From positions 6,106,501 through 6,170,500 of the forward strand of contig NZ_CP023202.1 in NCBI RefSeq assembly GCF_000220705.2: a stretch of DNA of 64,000 bases. Direction: 5' to 3'. The position numbers were made by a program, and so were the translations under genes. The notes beneath the pieces were generated by a model, which saw only the letters and a program-made list of their open reading frames with translations, did not search any database and was not told where the DNA came from. Source of the stretch: Streptomyces xinghaiensis S187. Lineage in GTDB: Bacteria; Actinomycetota; Actinomycetes; Streptomycetales; Streptomycetaceae. Shown here one piece after another: positions 1 through 7,084 of this stretch. The number at the start of each line of letters is the position of its first letter. The first letter of the stretch is position 1.

Positions 1-1044
1 GCGACCGGCCGTGTGGGCCGGGGCGTGACCGCGCGACTGGCCGCGCGGGGGCTGACGGTCGTGCCGGTCGGGCGCAGCCGGGAGCGGATGATCGCCGCCG
101 CGGCCGAAGCCGGTCTGCCCGGGGACGTGAAGGTCGTCGTCGCCGGCTCGGCCGAGCGGATTGCGGAGGAGATCGTCCGGGAGCGCCCGCGGGTGGTGGT
201 GAACACGATGGGCGCCTTCGCCGCCACGGCACCGGTGATCGCCCGCGCCTGCATGCCCGGCGGCCACTACGTCGACCAGGCCAACGACGTGGTCGCCGTG
301 GACCGGCTGCTCGCCCTGCACGACGAAGCGGTGCGGGCGGGCAGCGCCCTGGTCACCGGCGCCGGATTCGGTGTGCTGGCGACGGAGGCGGTGGTGGCGA
401 AGCTGTGCGAAGGGCGACCCGCGCCGCACCGGGTGCGAGTCGACTCCGTGGCCTCGGTGGCCATCGAGGCAGGTGTGTTCGGTGCCGCCCTCGCGGCGAG
501 CACGGTCGACGCACTCGCCGCCGGCGGACGGCGATACGAGAACGGGCGGCCGGTGACGTCGCGCCTCGGCGCCGGCCCGCAGCAACTCAACCTTCCGGAC
601 GGGGAGTCCGCGAAGTCGGCGGGTTTCGCGTCCGGCGAGCTCACCGCGGCGCACGCGGCGAGTGGAGCACCGTTCGTCACCGCCACGTCCGCTCTCGTGC
701 CGGCCGCTCCGCCGGCCCGTGCCCTGCTCCCGCCGCTGGGCCGCCTGCTGTCCGTTCCGGCGCTGCGGAGTTTCGCCGCCGGCCGGCTCGCCCGGGTACG
801 GATCAAGGCCGCGCCCCGTCCGCGCACCCACTCCTGGGGGCACGCCGTCGTCGAGTGGGAGGACGGCACCCGGCGCGAAGGATGGCTCCGAGCCGGCGAC
901 GGTATGGACTACACGGCCGGTGTCACCGCCGCCGTCACCGAACTGCTGGCCCGTGGCGTCGGCAGGCCCGGTGCCTGGACGCCGGCCGCCGCCCTCGGGG
1001 CCGACCTGGCGACGACCGCGGGCGGCACCTTCGTACTGGACTGA
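1..1044 (+). CDS. Saccharopine dehydrogenase-like NAD(P)-binding protein, 5' partial
   Basis: The reading frame is open from base 1, so the gene begins before the window; the visible part is 347 residues. The first visible residues, ATGRVGRGV, are the end of a Rossmann GxxGxxG nucleotide-binding loop, followed by a second beta strand (LTVVPVGRS). The Rossmann domain and the following part (VVNTMGAFAATAPVIARAC, HYVDQANDV) match the saccharopine dehydrogenase / trans-acting enoyl reductase superfamily. Substrate is unknown. A GTG at position 13 is available but would destroy the nucleotide-binding loop, so it is not a credible start. It is followed about 225 bases later by the PucR-type regulator on the same strand, which could regulate it, but nothing proves this. 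Confidence 0.75.
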   Translation, partial: ATGRVGRGVTARLAARGLTVVPVGRSRERMIAAAAEAGLPGDVKVVVAGSAERIAEEIVRERPRVVVNTMGAFAATAPVIARACMPGGHYVDQANDVVAVDRLLALHDEAVRAGSALVTGAGFGVLATEAVVAKLCEGRPAPHRVRVDSVASVAIEAGVFGAALAASTVDALAAGGRRYENGRPVTSRLGAGPQQLNLPDGESAKSAGFASGELTAAHAASGAPFVTATSALVPAAPPARALLPPLGRLLSVPALRSFAAGRLARVRIKAAPRPRTHSWGHAVVEWEDGTRREGWLRAGDGMDYTAGVTAAVTELLARGVGRPGAWTPAAALGADLATTAGGTFVLD

Positions 1045-1269
1045 GGACCACCGGTGCCTGCCGTGCCGCGGCTGCCGGGCCGGCGTCTCGTGCAGGACTC
1101 CGGGAGGCGCCCGGGGGTGAGGTTTCCCCGTAGGATCGGATGTCGCATAGCAGGCAGGCCGGCCAGTCGCTCATGGAGCACCGTGCGGAAATCCGCCGGT
1201 ACTCCGGGTTCCGGGGGTGCGCGCCGGCCGGCCCGGACCATGCGGCCGACGAGCCGGCGGAGGATGGCC

Positions 1270-2754
1270 GTGTCGACACCTCAGGCACTTGATGAGTTGC
1301 TGCGGCAGCTGAGTTCTCGTGCCCGCCAGGGCGCCGGTCCCGCTCCCGATTCGCAGACGCTGATCGACTGGCTGGGGCGGCAACTCGGCGCGGAGGCCGC
1401 CCTCGTGGACGGCGTGGGCACGGTGGAGGCGGCAACGGCCCGGTTTCCGCCGGACCTTCTCGGCGGTCTCCGGCCGGTTCTCGCGCGGTTGTCCGGCGGG
1501 CAGCTGGCCGCCGCGGCCTCACAGGCGGGCGCGTTCCATGTGCGGTGCGAAGCGCTGGGACGGGACGTGCCGCGTCCGGTGCTGGTGGTGGCCGGCCCGC
1601 GGCCGCTCACCCGGGAGGCGCTGGCGCTGACGTCCCACGCCGGCGCCCTCGTCGAGGTGGTACGGCGCGCCCGGCGGGCCGACGGCCTCGCCCTCCGCTA
1701 TCAGCGGGCGGCAGCACGGGTGCGCCTGGCGGTTCTCGCCGCCCTGATGACCGGGGAGCCGACGCTGGCCCGCCGGATGACGGCCGGCGCCGTCCCGCCG
1801 CTGCTGGACGCCGAACGTCTGCGCGTCCACCTGCTGCGCTGCCCGCCCGCGGACCGGGGCCGGATCATCGACGCTCACGAGGACGAGTCCGGCTACCACG
1901 GCCCCGGCCTGATGGTGCGGTGCCCCGTCTACGACGACCACCTCATCTGTCTCCTGCCCCCGGACCACGACGAAGGCCGCGCGGACGCCGGCCCGGCCGC
2001 GCCCCTGCGGGCACTGGTGCGGGACAACCCGGACTACGCGCTGGGCATCAGCGCCGCCGTGCCCCTGCCGGCCACCGCGCAGGCCTACGACCAGGCCCGC
2101 CACGCCCTGGCCGTCGCCCGCCACACGTCCGAACGGATCGCCGACTACCACGGCCGGCCGCCACTGGCCGGGCTGCTCCCTCGTCAGGAGGCCCACGCCT
2201 GGGCCCGCGCCTTCCTGGAGCCGATCAGCGCGGCCCCGCGGCTCACCCTCGACATCACCAGCCTCGCCCTGCACTTCCCCCGCTCCGGGGTGGCCCGGCT
2301 GCTCGACGTCAGCCGCAACACCGTCACCGCCCATCTGGGACGGGTCCAGGACGCCCTCGGCCTCGACCTGCAAGACCCCCGCGGCCGCGCCCAACTCGCC
2401 CTGGCCCTGGCGATCAGCGATCTCCCGCCACCCGGCGGCGGTGCCGTGGCCGAGCCGCCGCCGGCGCCCTCGCTGGACGGCCTGCTCTCCACCGAGGCGG
2501 CCGTCACCTGGGCCCATGCCTTCCTCCAGCCCCTGCGGTCCGGCACGGACGGCGCCCTGCACCGGACGCTGCGCGCCTGGGTCGAGGCCGGCACCGATGC
2601 CCAGCGGGCGGCCCGGGACCTCGGCATCAGCCGCACCACCGTCCGCGCCCGCCTGCGCACCGCCGAACAGCTCCTGCAGCGCACCCTTCTGACCCCGGGC
2701 CCCGGCACCCACGACCTGGTCCACGCCCTCCGCATCGCCGGCCGTGCACCGTGA
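1270..2754 (+). CDS. PucR-family helix-turn-helix transcriptional regulator
   Basis: The product is 494 residues with an unassigned sensory N-terminal half and two C-terminal helix-turn-helix units. The first is near SGVARLLDVSRNTVTAHLGRV, with the VSRNTVTAHL recognition helix. The second is near the extreme C-terminus, with DLGISRTTVRARLRTAE. PucR proteins normally carry one such unit, so the duplication is notable; it may let one chain contact two half-sites. I chose GTG 1270 because GGAGG at 1259-1263 sits 6 nt before it; an ATG at 1264 would touch the ribosome site. The frame is open further upstream to 1054 but without a good ribosome site. Effector and targets cannot be read from sequence. 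A hairpin at 2864-2906 probably ends the transcript. Confidence 0.75.
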   Translation: MSTPQALDELLRQLSSRARQGAGPAPDSQTLIDWLGRQLGAEAALVDGVGTVEAATARFPPDLLGGLRPVLARLSGGQLAAAASQAGAFHVRCEALGRDVPRPVLVVAGPRPLTREALALTSHAGALVEVVRRARRADGLALRYQRAAARVRLAVLAALMTGEPTLARRMTAGAVPPLLDAERLRVHLLRCPPADRGRIIDAHEDESGYHGPGLMVRCPVYDDHLICLLPPDHDEGRADAGPAAPLRALVRDNPDYALGISAAVPLPATAQAYDQARHALAVARHTSERIADYHGRPPLAGLLPRQEAHAWARAFLEPISAAPRLTLDITSLALHFPRSGVARLLDVSRNTVTAHLGRVQDALGLDLQDPRGRAQLALALAISDLPPPGGGAVAEPPPAPSLDGLLSTEAAVTWAHAFLQPLRSGTDGALHRTLRAWVEAGTDAQRAARDLGISRTTVRARLRTAEQLLQRTLLTPGPGTHDLVHALRIAGRAP

Positions 2755-3190
2755 ACAGCCCCGGCCCCGCGACTGCGCACCGTGCGCATTGCCCGCCGTC
2801 CACGGCGCTTCCTAAGGTCTGTCACACCCCGTCCGGTGCGACGCCGGACAGGGGGAACGGGGGAGGGCGGGCCGTCGCCACGGGGGGAAGCGGCGCGGCC
2901 CGCCCTGGGCCCGGGGCGCCGGCCGGGCCCGCCGGACCGCCACCGGGGCAGCGGCGCATCACGGCGGCCCGCGCCCCGGCGGCGCACGCGCCGCCTGCCG
3001 TGGTCTCCTCAAGCGCCCGGCGCGAGCCGGGAGTTCACCGCCGGGCCGACGCGGGCCCGCGGGCCCGCGCGCCCGCGACCCGGGTCACGGGCCACCGCCC
3101 GCACGGTCCACCCCGAGTGACCGTACGCGCGCGGCGGTGTACGGGGATCCCGGCTCGCCTTCGCGGGTGCCCCGCGTCCAGCCTGGCGTC
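2755..3190. other. Intergenic region, 436 bases, no gene supported
   Basis: No reading frame here has convincing codon bias together with a start and ribosome site. The only clear structure is the inverted repeat at 2864-2906, listed separately. The last 100 bases must contain the promoter of the ATPase gene at 3191, but no convincing -35/-10 pair was recognised. Confidence 0.5.
2864..2906 (+). terminator. Hairpin after PucR-type regulator
   Basis: AGGGCGGGCCG at 2864-2874 pairs perfectly with CGGCCCGCCCT at 2896-2906 across a 21-nt loop. There is no T-tract, which is usual for Streptomyces terminators. It lies 110 bases after the regulator stop codon. Confidence 0.55.
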
Positions 3191-3637
3191 ATGAACCATG
3201 CGCTACCGCACGTCACCTCGCTCACCTGTACGTTCACGCAGCTTCTGTCGTCCACGCGGCGCGGGGCCCGGCTCGCCCGGCTTCTCGCCGTCAACGAGCT
3301 CCGCTCCTGGGGAGCGCCACAGGATCTGACGGAGCGTGCCGAGATCGTTGTCGCGGAACTGGCCGGCAACGCGGTCCTGCACGGCCGTGTACCCGGCCGC
3401 TGCTTCCGGCTGACGCTCGCCCTCGACCCGCCGTCCGGCCGCCTCCTGGCCGAGGTCTCCGACGCCCGCGGGGAATCGCGCCCCCAACTCCCCCCGGCGA
3501 CCGGACCGGACGTGCTCGGCACCGGCGGGCGCGGCCTGATGCTCGTCGCCGCCCTCGCCGACCACTGGGAGACCGTCCCCTACCCGCCCAGCGGCAAGAC
3601 CGTCCGCGCGGTGCTTCTGACGCCGGCACCGCGGTGA
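3191..3637 (+). CDS. ATP-binding anti-sigma-factor-like protein (HATPase_c_2)
   Basis: The product is 148 residues and is a stand-alone GHKL ATPase fold of the RsbW/SpoIIAB type, common in many copies in Streptomyces. The N-box is visible as EIVVAELAGNAVLHG, with the catalytic-type Glu and the ATP/Mg-binding Asn. The G-box region is near EVSDARGE and the last ATP-lid glycines are in GTGGRGLMLV. Such proteins bind sigma factors or anti-anti-sigma factors and may phosphorylate the latter. No sigma factor or antagonist gene is adjacent, so the partner is unknown. The frame extends upstream to GTG 3137, but ATG 3191 gives the normal family length and N-terminus. It converges on the LacI-type gene that follows. 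Confidence 0.8.
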   Translation: MNHALPHVTSLTCTFTQLLSSTRRGARLARLLAVNELRSWGAPQDLTERAEIVVAELAGNAVLHGRVPGRCFRLTLALDPPSGRLLAEVSDARGESRPQLPPATGPDVLGTGGRGLMLVAALADHWETVPYPPSGKTVRAVLLTPAPR

Positions 3638-3732
3638 CCCGCCCCTGCCCGGCGGGACCCCGCACACCGGCCCTCGCCACACCGTCCCGTACCCCCGGTG
3701 GACGAGACCCCGCCCCGGCGGCTGCCCCGCCG

Positions 3733-4746
3733 TCAGGCGCTGCCGCGGAGGACCAGCCGGGTGGGCAGGATCAGCGGGGTGGGGGCCTGCCCGTTGACGA
3801 GGGCGGCGACCATGCGCGCCATCTCCCGCCCGAGGGCCTGTATCGGCTGATGCACGGTGGTGAGGGGCGGATCGGAGGCCCGCGCGGGGGCCAGGTCGTC
3901 GAAGCCGACCACGGCGACGTCGTCGGGGACCCTCCGGCCGGCCCCGCGCAACGTGCGCAGCGCCCCCACCCCCATGTTGTCGTTGGCGGCGAACACCGCG
4001 TCCACGTCGGGGTGTTCCGCCAGCAGGGCGGCCATCGCGGCGGCCCCGCTGCTCTCGGTGAAATCCCCCTCCTGCGGCGGGAACGGGTCGAGACCGGCCG
4101 CCAGCATGGCGTCCCGGTACCCGCGGTACCGGGCGCGTCCGGCCTCGGTGTCCATCCGCCCGCAGAGCGCGGCCACGCGCGTCCGGCCGAGGGAGACCAG
4201 GTATTCGGCCGCCTCGCGGGCCCCGCCGGTGTTGTCGACGTCCACGTACCAGCGGGGCACCGCACCGACCGGCCGGCCGCCGAACACGACGGGCACCGCC
4301 GCCTGCTCCGCCATCCGGGCCAGCGGATCGTCCTCGCGCAGCGCCATCAGCATCACGCCGTCGGCGACCTTGGACCGGAAGAGCTCCTCCACCCGCTTGC
4401 GGCCGCGGTCGGAGGCGGCCAGACACAGCATCAGATGCAGGTCGGCCTCCTCCAGGGCGGCCGACGCCCCGACGATCACCTGGGCGTAGAACGGATCGGC
4501 GAAGATCGAGGGATCCTCTCCCGAGACGACCAGGGCGGCCGCCCCCGTCTGCCGGGTGGCCAGCGCCCGGGCGGTCGGGTTGGGCACGTAGCCGAGCTGC
4601 CGGACGGCCCGTTCGACGGCCTCGCGTTTGGCCCGGCTGACGTGCGGGGCGTTGTTGAGGGCCCGCGATGCCACGGAACGGGACACGCCGGCGAGTCCGG
4701 CCACCTCGTCGAGCGTCGGTCGCCGACGCGGCGCATCCTCTGCCAT
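3733..4746 (-). CDS. LacI-family (CebR-like) transcriptional repressor
   Basis: The product is 337 residues, the usual LacI length. The N-terminal helix-turn-helix (residues about 10-30, TLDEVAGLAGVSRSVASRAL) is followed by the hinge helix YVPNPTARALATR and a periplasmic-binding-protein-like effector domain (VFAANDNMGVGALRTL, VVGFDDL). ATG 4746 is preceded by GAGGGG about 9 nt upstream; the longer frame to 5157 runs through the operator region and is rejected. It is divergent from the GH6 cellulase at 5175. Three copies of a CebR-type 14-bp palindrome lie in the shared region, one close to this gene, so it very likely represses the cellulase and itself, with a cello-oligosaccharide as likely inducer (family knowledge; inference here). 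No ceb transporter genes are adjacent, so it may be a CebR paralogue. Confidence 0.88.
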   Translation of the reverse strand: MAEDAPRRRPTLDEVAGLAGVSRSVASRALNNAPHVSRAKREAVERAVRQLGYVPNPTARALATRQTGAAALVVSGEDPSIFADPFYAQVIVGASAALEEADLHLMLCLAASDRGRKRVEELFRSKVADGVMLMALREDDPLARMAEQAAVPVVFGGRPVGAVPRWYVDVDNTGGAREAAEYLVSLGRTRVAALCGRMDTEAGRARYRGYRDAMLAAGLDPFPPQEGDFTESSGAAAMAALLAEHPDVDAVFAANDNMGVGALRTLRGAGRRVPDDVAVVGFDDLAPARASDPPLTTVHQPIQALGREMARMVAALVNGQAPTPLILPTRLVLRGSA

Positions 4747-4868
4747 GAACTCGATCCCCTCGCTGTCGACCCGACGGCGTCCCATCCTCGCCCATGCGGG
4801 CGCTCCCGTCTCGCGGATGGGAGCCGGACCGGGGGAGAAGGCCGGAGAAGGCCCCGAGGGGAAGAGAC

Positions 4869-4882
4869 TGGGACCGCTTCCA
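4869..4882. promoter_or_regulatory. CebR-type operator, imperfect (proximal to repressor gene)
   Basis: TGGGACCGCTTCCA matches the CebR consensus TGGGAGCGCTCCCA at 12 of 14 positions. It lies 123 bases upstream of the repressor start and fits autoregulation. Confidence 0.6.
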
Positions 4883-4934
4883 GTCTTGTCCCCTTCCCCT
4901 TCGGCCGCATCGTCGATCCTCGCGGCAGAACCCC

Positions 4935-4964
4935 TTGACAGGGGAAACGGAGCGGCACAACGAT
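4935..4964 (+). promoter_or_regulatory. Candidate promoter of the GH6 cellulase gene
   Basis: A perfect -35 TTGACA at 4935-4940 is followed, after 18 nt, by AACGAT at 4959-4964 as a weak -10. The expected start point near 4971 is just upstream of the paired operators at 4991-5020, so bound repressor would block initiation or early elongation. Confidence 0.5.
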
Positions 4965-4990
4965 ACCGGTCACATGCCGGGGCTCGGCTT

Positions 4991-5020
4991 TGGAAGCGCT
5001 CCCAACTGGAAGCGCTTCCA
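4991..5020. promoter_or_regulatory. Tandem CebR-type operators
   Basis: Two adjacent 14-bp palindromes are present: TGGAAGCGCTCCCA at 4991-5004 and TGGAAGCGCTTCCA at 5007-5020. The second is a perfect palindrome. The centre-to-centre distance is 16 bp. Both closely match the CebR consensus, the cellobiose-responsive LacI-family operator of Streptomyces. Confidence 0.85.
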
Positions 5021-5174
5021 GTCTGTTTCGCCGCATCCCGCGCATGGCGTCCCCGTGGTCGGCCCGGAAAGCCCGTCGCCGTGCGGGGCCGGCGCACCAC
5101 CGCACTTCCTTCAGCGCGCCGCACGCTCGGGACGAGGGCGGGCGGCGCATCCCCCACGAAACCGAGGTACAGAC

Positions 5175-6140
5175 ATGCGCCGCAGACTCCGCACCCTGGC
5201 GGCAGCGCTGTTAACCCTGCCGCTCGCGCTCACCCTCGCCCCGTCCGCCCACGCGGCCGACCCGACCACCATGACCAACGGGTTCTACGTGAACCCCGAC
5301 TCCAGCGCCAAGCAGTGGGTCGCCGCCAATCCCGGCGACGGCCGGGCCGCCGAGATCGACTCCGCGATAGCCAACACCCCGATGGCCCGCTGGTTCGGAT
5401 CCTGGAGCGGCGCCATCGGCCCCGCCACCGGCGAGTACGCGGGCGCCGCGGACAGCCGGGACAAGCTGCCGATCCTCGTCGCCTACAACGTCTACAACCG
5501 CGACTACTGCGGCGGGCACTCCGCGGGCGGAGCCTCCTCGCCGTCCGATTACGCGAACTGGATATCCCAGTTCGCCGGCGGTGTCGGGGACCGTCCGGCC
5601 GTCGTCATCCTGGAACCGGACTCCCTCGGCGACTACGGATGCATGAACCAGGCGCAGATCGACGAGCGCGAGGCCATGCTCAGCGGCGCCCTCTCCGAGT
5701 TCAGCCGCCAGGCCCCCAACACCTGGGTCTACATGGACGCCGGCAACCCGGGCTGGACCGACGCGGTGACCATGGCCCGCCGGCTGCACGAGGCCGGCCT
5801 CCCACAGGCCCACGGCTTCTCGCTGAACGTCTCCAACTACTTCACCACGGGCGAGAACACCGCCTACGGCAACGCCGTCAACCGTGAACTGAGCGCCCGC
5901 TACGGCTACACCAAGCCGTTCGTCGTGGACACCAGCCGCAACGGAAACGGCTCCAACGGCGAGTGGTGCAACCCCTCGGGCCGCCGCATCGGCACGCCCA
6001 CCCAGCTGGGCGGGGGCGCCGAGATGCTGTTGTGGATCAAGGCGCCGGGTGAGTCCGACGGAGACTGCGGCGTCGGAGGCGGCTCCTCGGCCGGCCAGTT
6101 CCTCCCGGAGGTGGCCTACAAGATGATCCACGGCTACTGA
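5175..6140 (+). CDS. Secreted endoglucanase, glycoside hydrolase family 6
   Basis: The product is 321 residues: a twin-Arg-start signal peptide (MRRRLRTLAAALLTLPLALT, cleavage after AHA near residue 29) followed directly by one GH6 catalytic domain. Visible GH6 motifs are NVYNRDYCGG with the putative acid Asp, VVILEPDSLG with the second conserved Asp, VDTSRNG, CNPSGR, and LLWIKAPGESDG. It should hydrolyse internal beta-1,4 bonds of cellulose outside the cell. There is no cellulose-binding module, unlike many Streptomyces GH6 enzymes. ATG 5175 is chosen because it starts the signal peptide and has a GAGGT ribosome site at 5164-5168. It is divergent from the LacI-type repressor and controlled by the operators between them. 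Confidence 0.93.
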   Translation: MRRRLRTLAAALLTLPLALTLAPSAHAADPTTMTNGFYVNPDSSAKQWVAANPGDGRAAEIDSAIANTPMARWFGSWSGAIGPATGEYAGAADSRDKLPILVAYNVYNRDYCGGHSAGGASSPSDYANWISQFAGGVGDRPAVVILEPDSLGDYGCMNQAQIDEREAMLSGALSEFSRQAPNTWVYMDAGNPGWTDAVTMARRLHEAGLPQAHGFSLNVSNYFTTGENTAYGNAVNRELSARYGYTKPFVVDTSRNGNGSNGEWCNPSGRRIGTPTQLGGGAEMLLWIKAPGESDGDCGVGGGSSAGQFLPEVAYKMIHGY

Positions 6141-6168
6141 CCCCGGCCGGCTCCAGGGCACCCGTGCT

Positions 6169-6209
6169 CCCGTGGCCCGGCCGATCCCGCCTCGCGGCCG
6201 GGCCACGGG
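6169..6209 (+). terminator. Perfect hairpin after GH6 gene
   Basis: CCCGTGGCCCGGCCG at 6169-6183 pairs over all 15 bases with its complement at 6195-6209, with an 11-nt loop. It lies 29 bases after the cellulase stop codon. Confidence 0.8.
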
Positions 6210-6398
6210 GACCGTGGCCACGACACCCGGCCTCCGGGCCGTGCCCACCGGCGGCACGTCCTCCCGGCACAGGCGCCGGGCGCGGCCGTGCCGGCGGGCT
6301 GTTGGCCGCGGTCGAGCAACCCGATCCACCGTCGGCCGACCGGATTGCTACGGTGCCGGAGGTAACCGGCAGCTCGGTTTTCCCGCGCGGGAACCACC

Positions 6399-6992
6399 AT
6401 GGACGGGATGTACAACATGCAGGAACTGTGGCGCCGATTCGAGGAGTGGCTTCGGCGGAACGCGCCGGGCGATCATTCAGCGCTCCGCCCAGGAGCGTCA
6501 GATGCCGACATATCCCGGCTGGAAAGCGGAGTCGGTTTCCCGCTCCACGGTGAGCTGACGGCGCTCCTCTCGGAACACAACGGTGTCACGCCCCGCCGGT
6601 CCAGCACGGAGCCCGGCGCCTTTCTCCTCGGGTACAGCCTTCTGGATACCCAGGGAATCCTGGAATGGCATCAGAACCTCTCCTCGATGGCGCACGAAGC
6701 GGTCGAGGAGGGTTACGAGGAGGAAGTGGTCGGGCGCACCGCGCACCCCCAGTGGGTTCCCTTCGCCCAGGCCGTCACCGGCGATCTGCTGTTCGTCGAC
6801 CACCGTGCGGGCCACTGTGGAGAAGTCGGCGAGATCTCGTTCGGAGACCCCGAGTACGCGCTGCTCTGGCCGTCCATGACTCCGATGCTGACCGACCTGT
6901 GCGACGCGGTGGAGGGATCGCTGCCGCTGCCGGCCGCGCGGCGCCGGCCGTCGGTCCATGAGGGGCGCATGCTGGAATGGGTCACGGACTGA
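6399..6992 (+). CDS. SMI1/KNR4 family protein, candidate immunity protein
   Basis: The product is 197 residues without signal peptide or membrane segment. It has the SMI1/KNR4 (SUKH) layout: an N-terminal helix region, then ISRLESGVGFPLHGELTALLSEHNG, the family hallmark of a short acidic helix followed by P-x-x-x-x-x-L-L-x-x-H/N-G, and WVPFAQAVTGDLLFVDH in the central sheet. SUKH proteins are frequent immunity proteins of bacterial toxin systems, many against nucleases (family knowledge). Here the gene faces, tail to tail, the C-terminal nuclease end of the giant secreted protein, only 92 bases away. That makes an immunity role plausible but unproven, because immunity genes usually lie on the same strand as the toxin. 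ATG 6399 and ATG 6408 are both possible starts. Confidence 0.8.
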   Translation: MDGMYNMQELWRRFEEWLRRNAPGDHSALRPGASDADISRLESGVGFPLHGELTALLSEHNGVTPRRSSTEPGAFLLGYSLLDTQGILEWHQNLSSMAHEAVEEGYEEEVVGRTAHPQWVPFAQAVTGDLLFVDHRAGHCGEVGEISFGDPEYALLWPSMTPMLTDLCDAVEGSLPLPAARRRPSVHEGRMLEWVTD

Positions 6993-7024
6993 CCGCCCGA
7001 GATGTCACGGACCGGCCCCGGAAA

Positions 7025-7067
7025 CGAGGCGTCCTGCCGGATCGCGGTGATCCGGCAGGACGCCTCG
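7025..7067. terminator. Bidirectional terminator between SMI1 gene and giant nuclease gene
   Basis: An 18-bp perfect inverted repeat, 7025-7042 with 7050-7067 and a 7-nt loop, lies between the two convergent stop codons. It can serve both transcripts. Confidence 0.88.
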
Positions 7068-7084
7068 GGTTCGCGGTCCGGCTG

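Noticed and set aside
1264..1266. ATG 1264 as start of the PucR-type regulator
   Set aside because: It abuts GGAGG at 1259-1263, leaving no spacer; GTG 1270 has the right distance.
6399..6992. SMI1/KNR4 gene as proven immunity protein of a classical polymorphic toxin
   Set aside because: Immunity genes normally follow the toxin on the same strand; here the genes are convergent. Kept only as a hypothesis.
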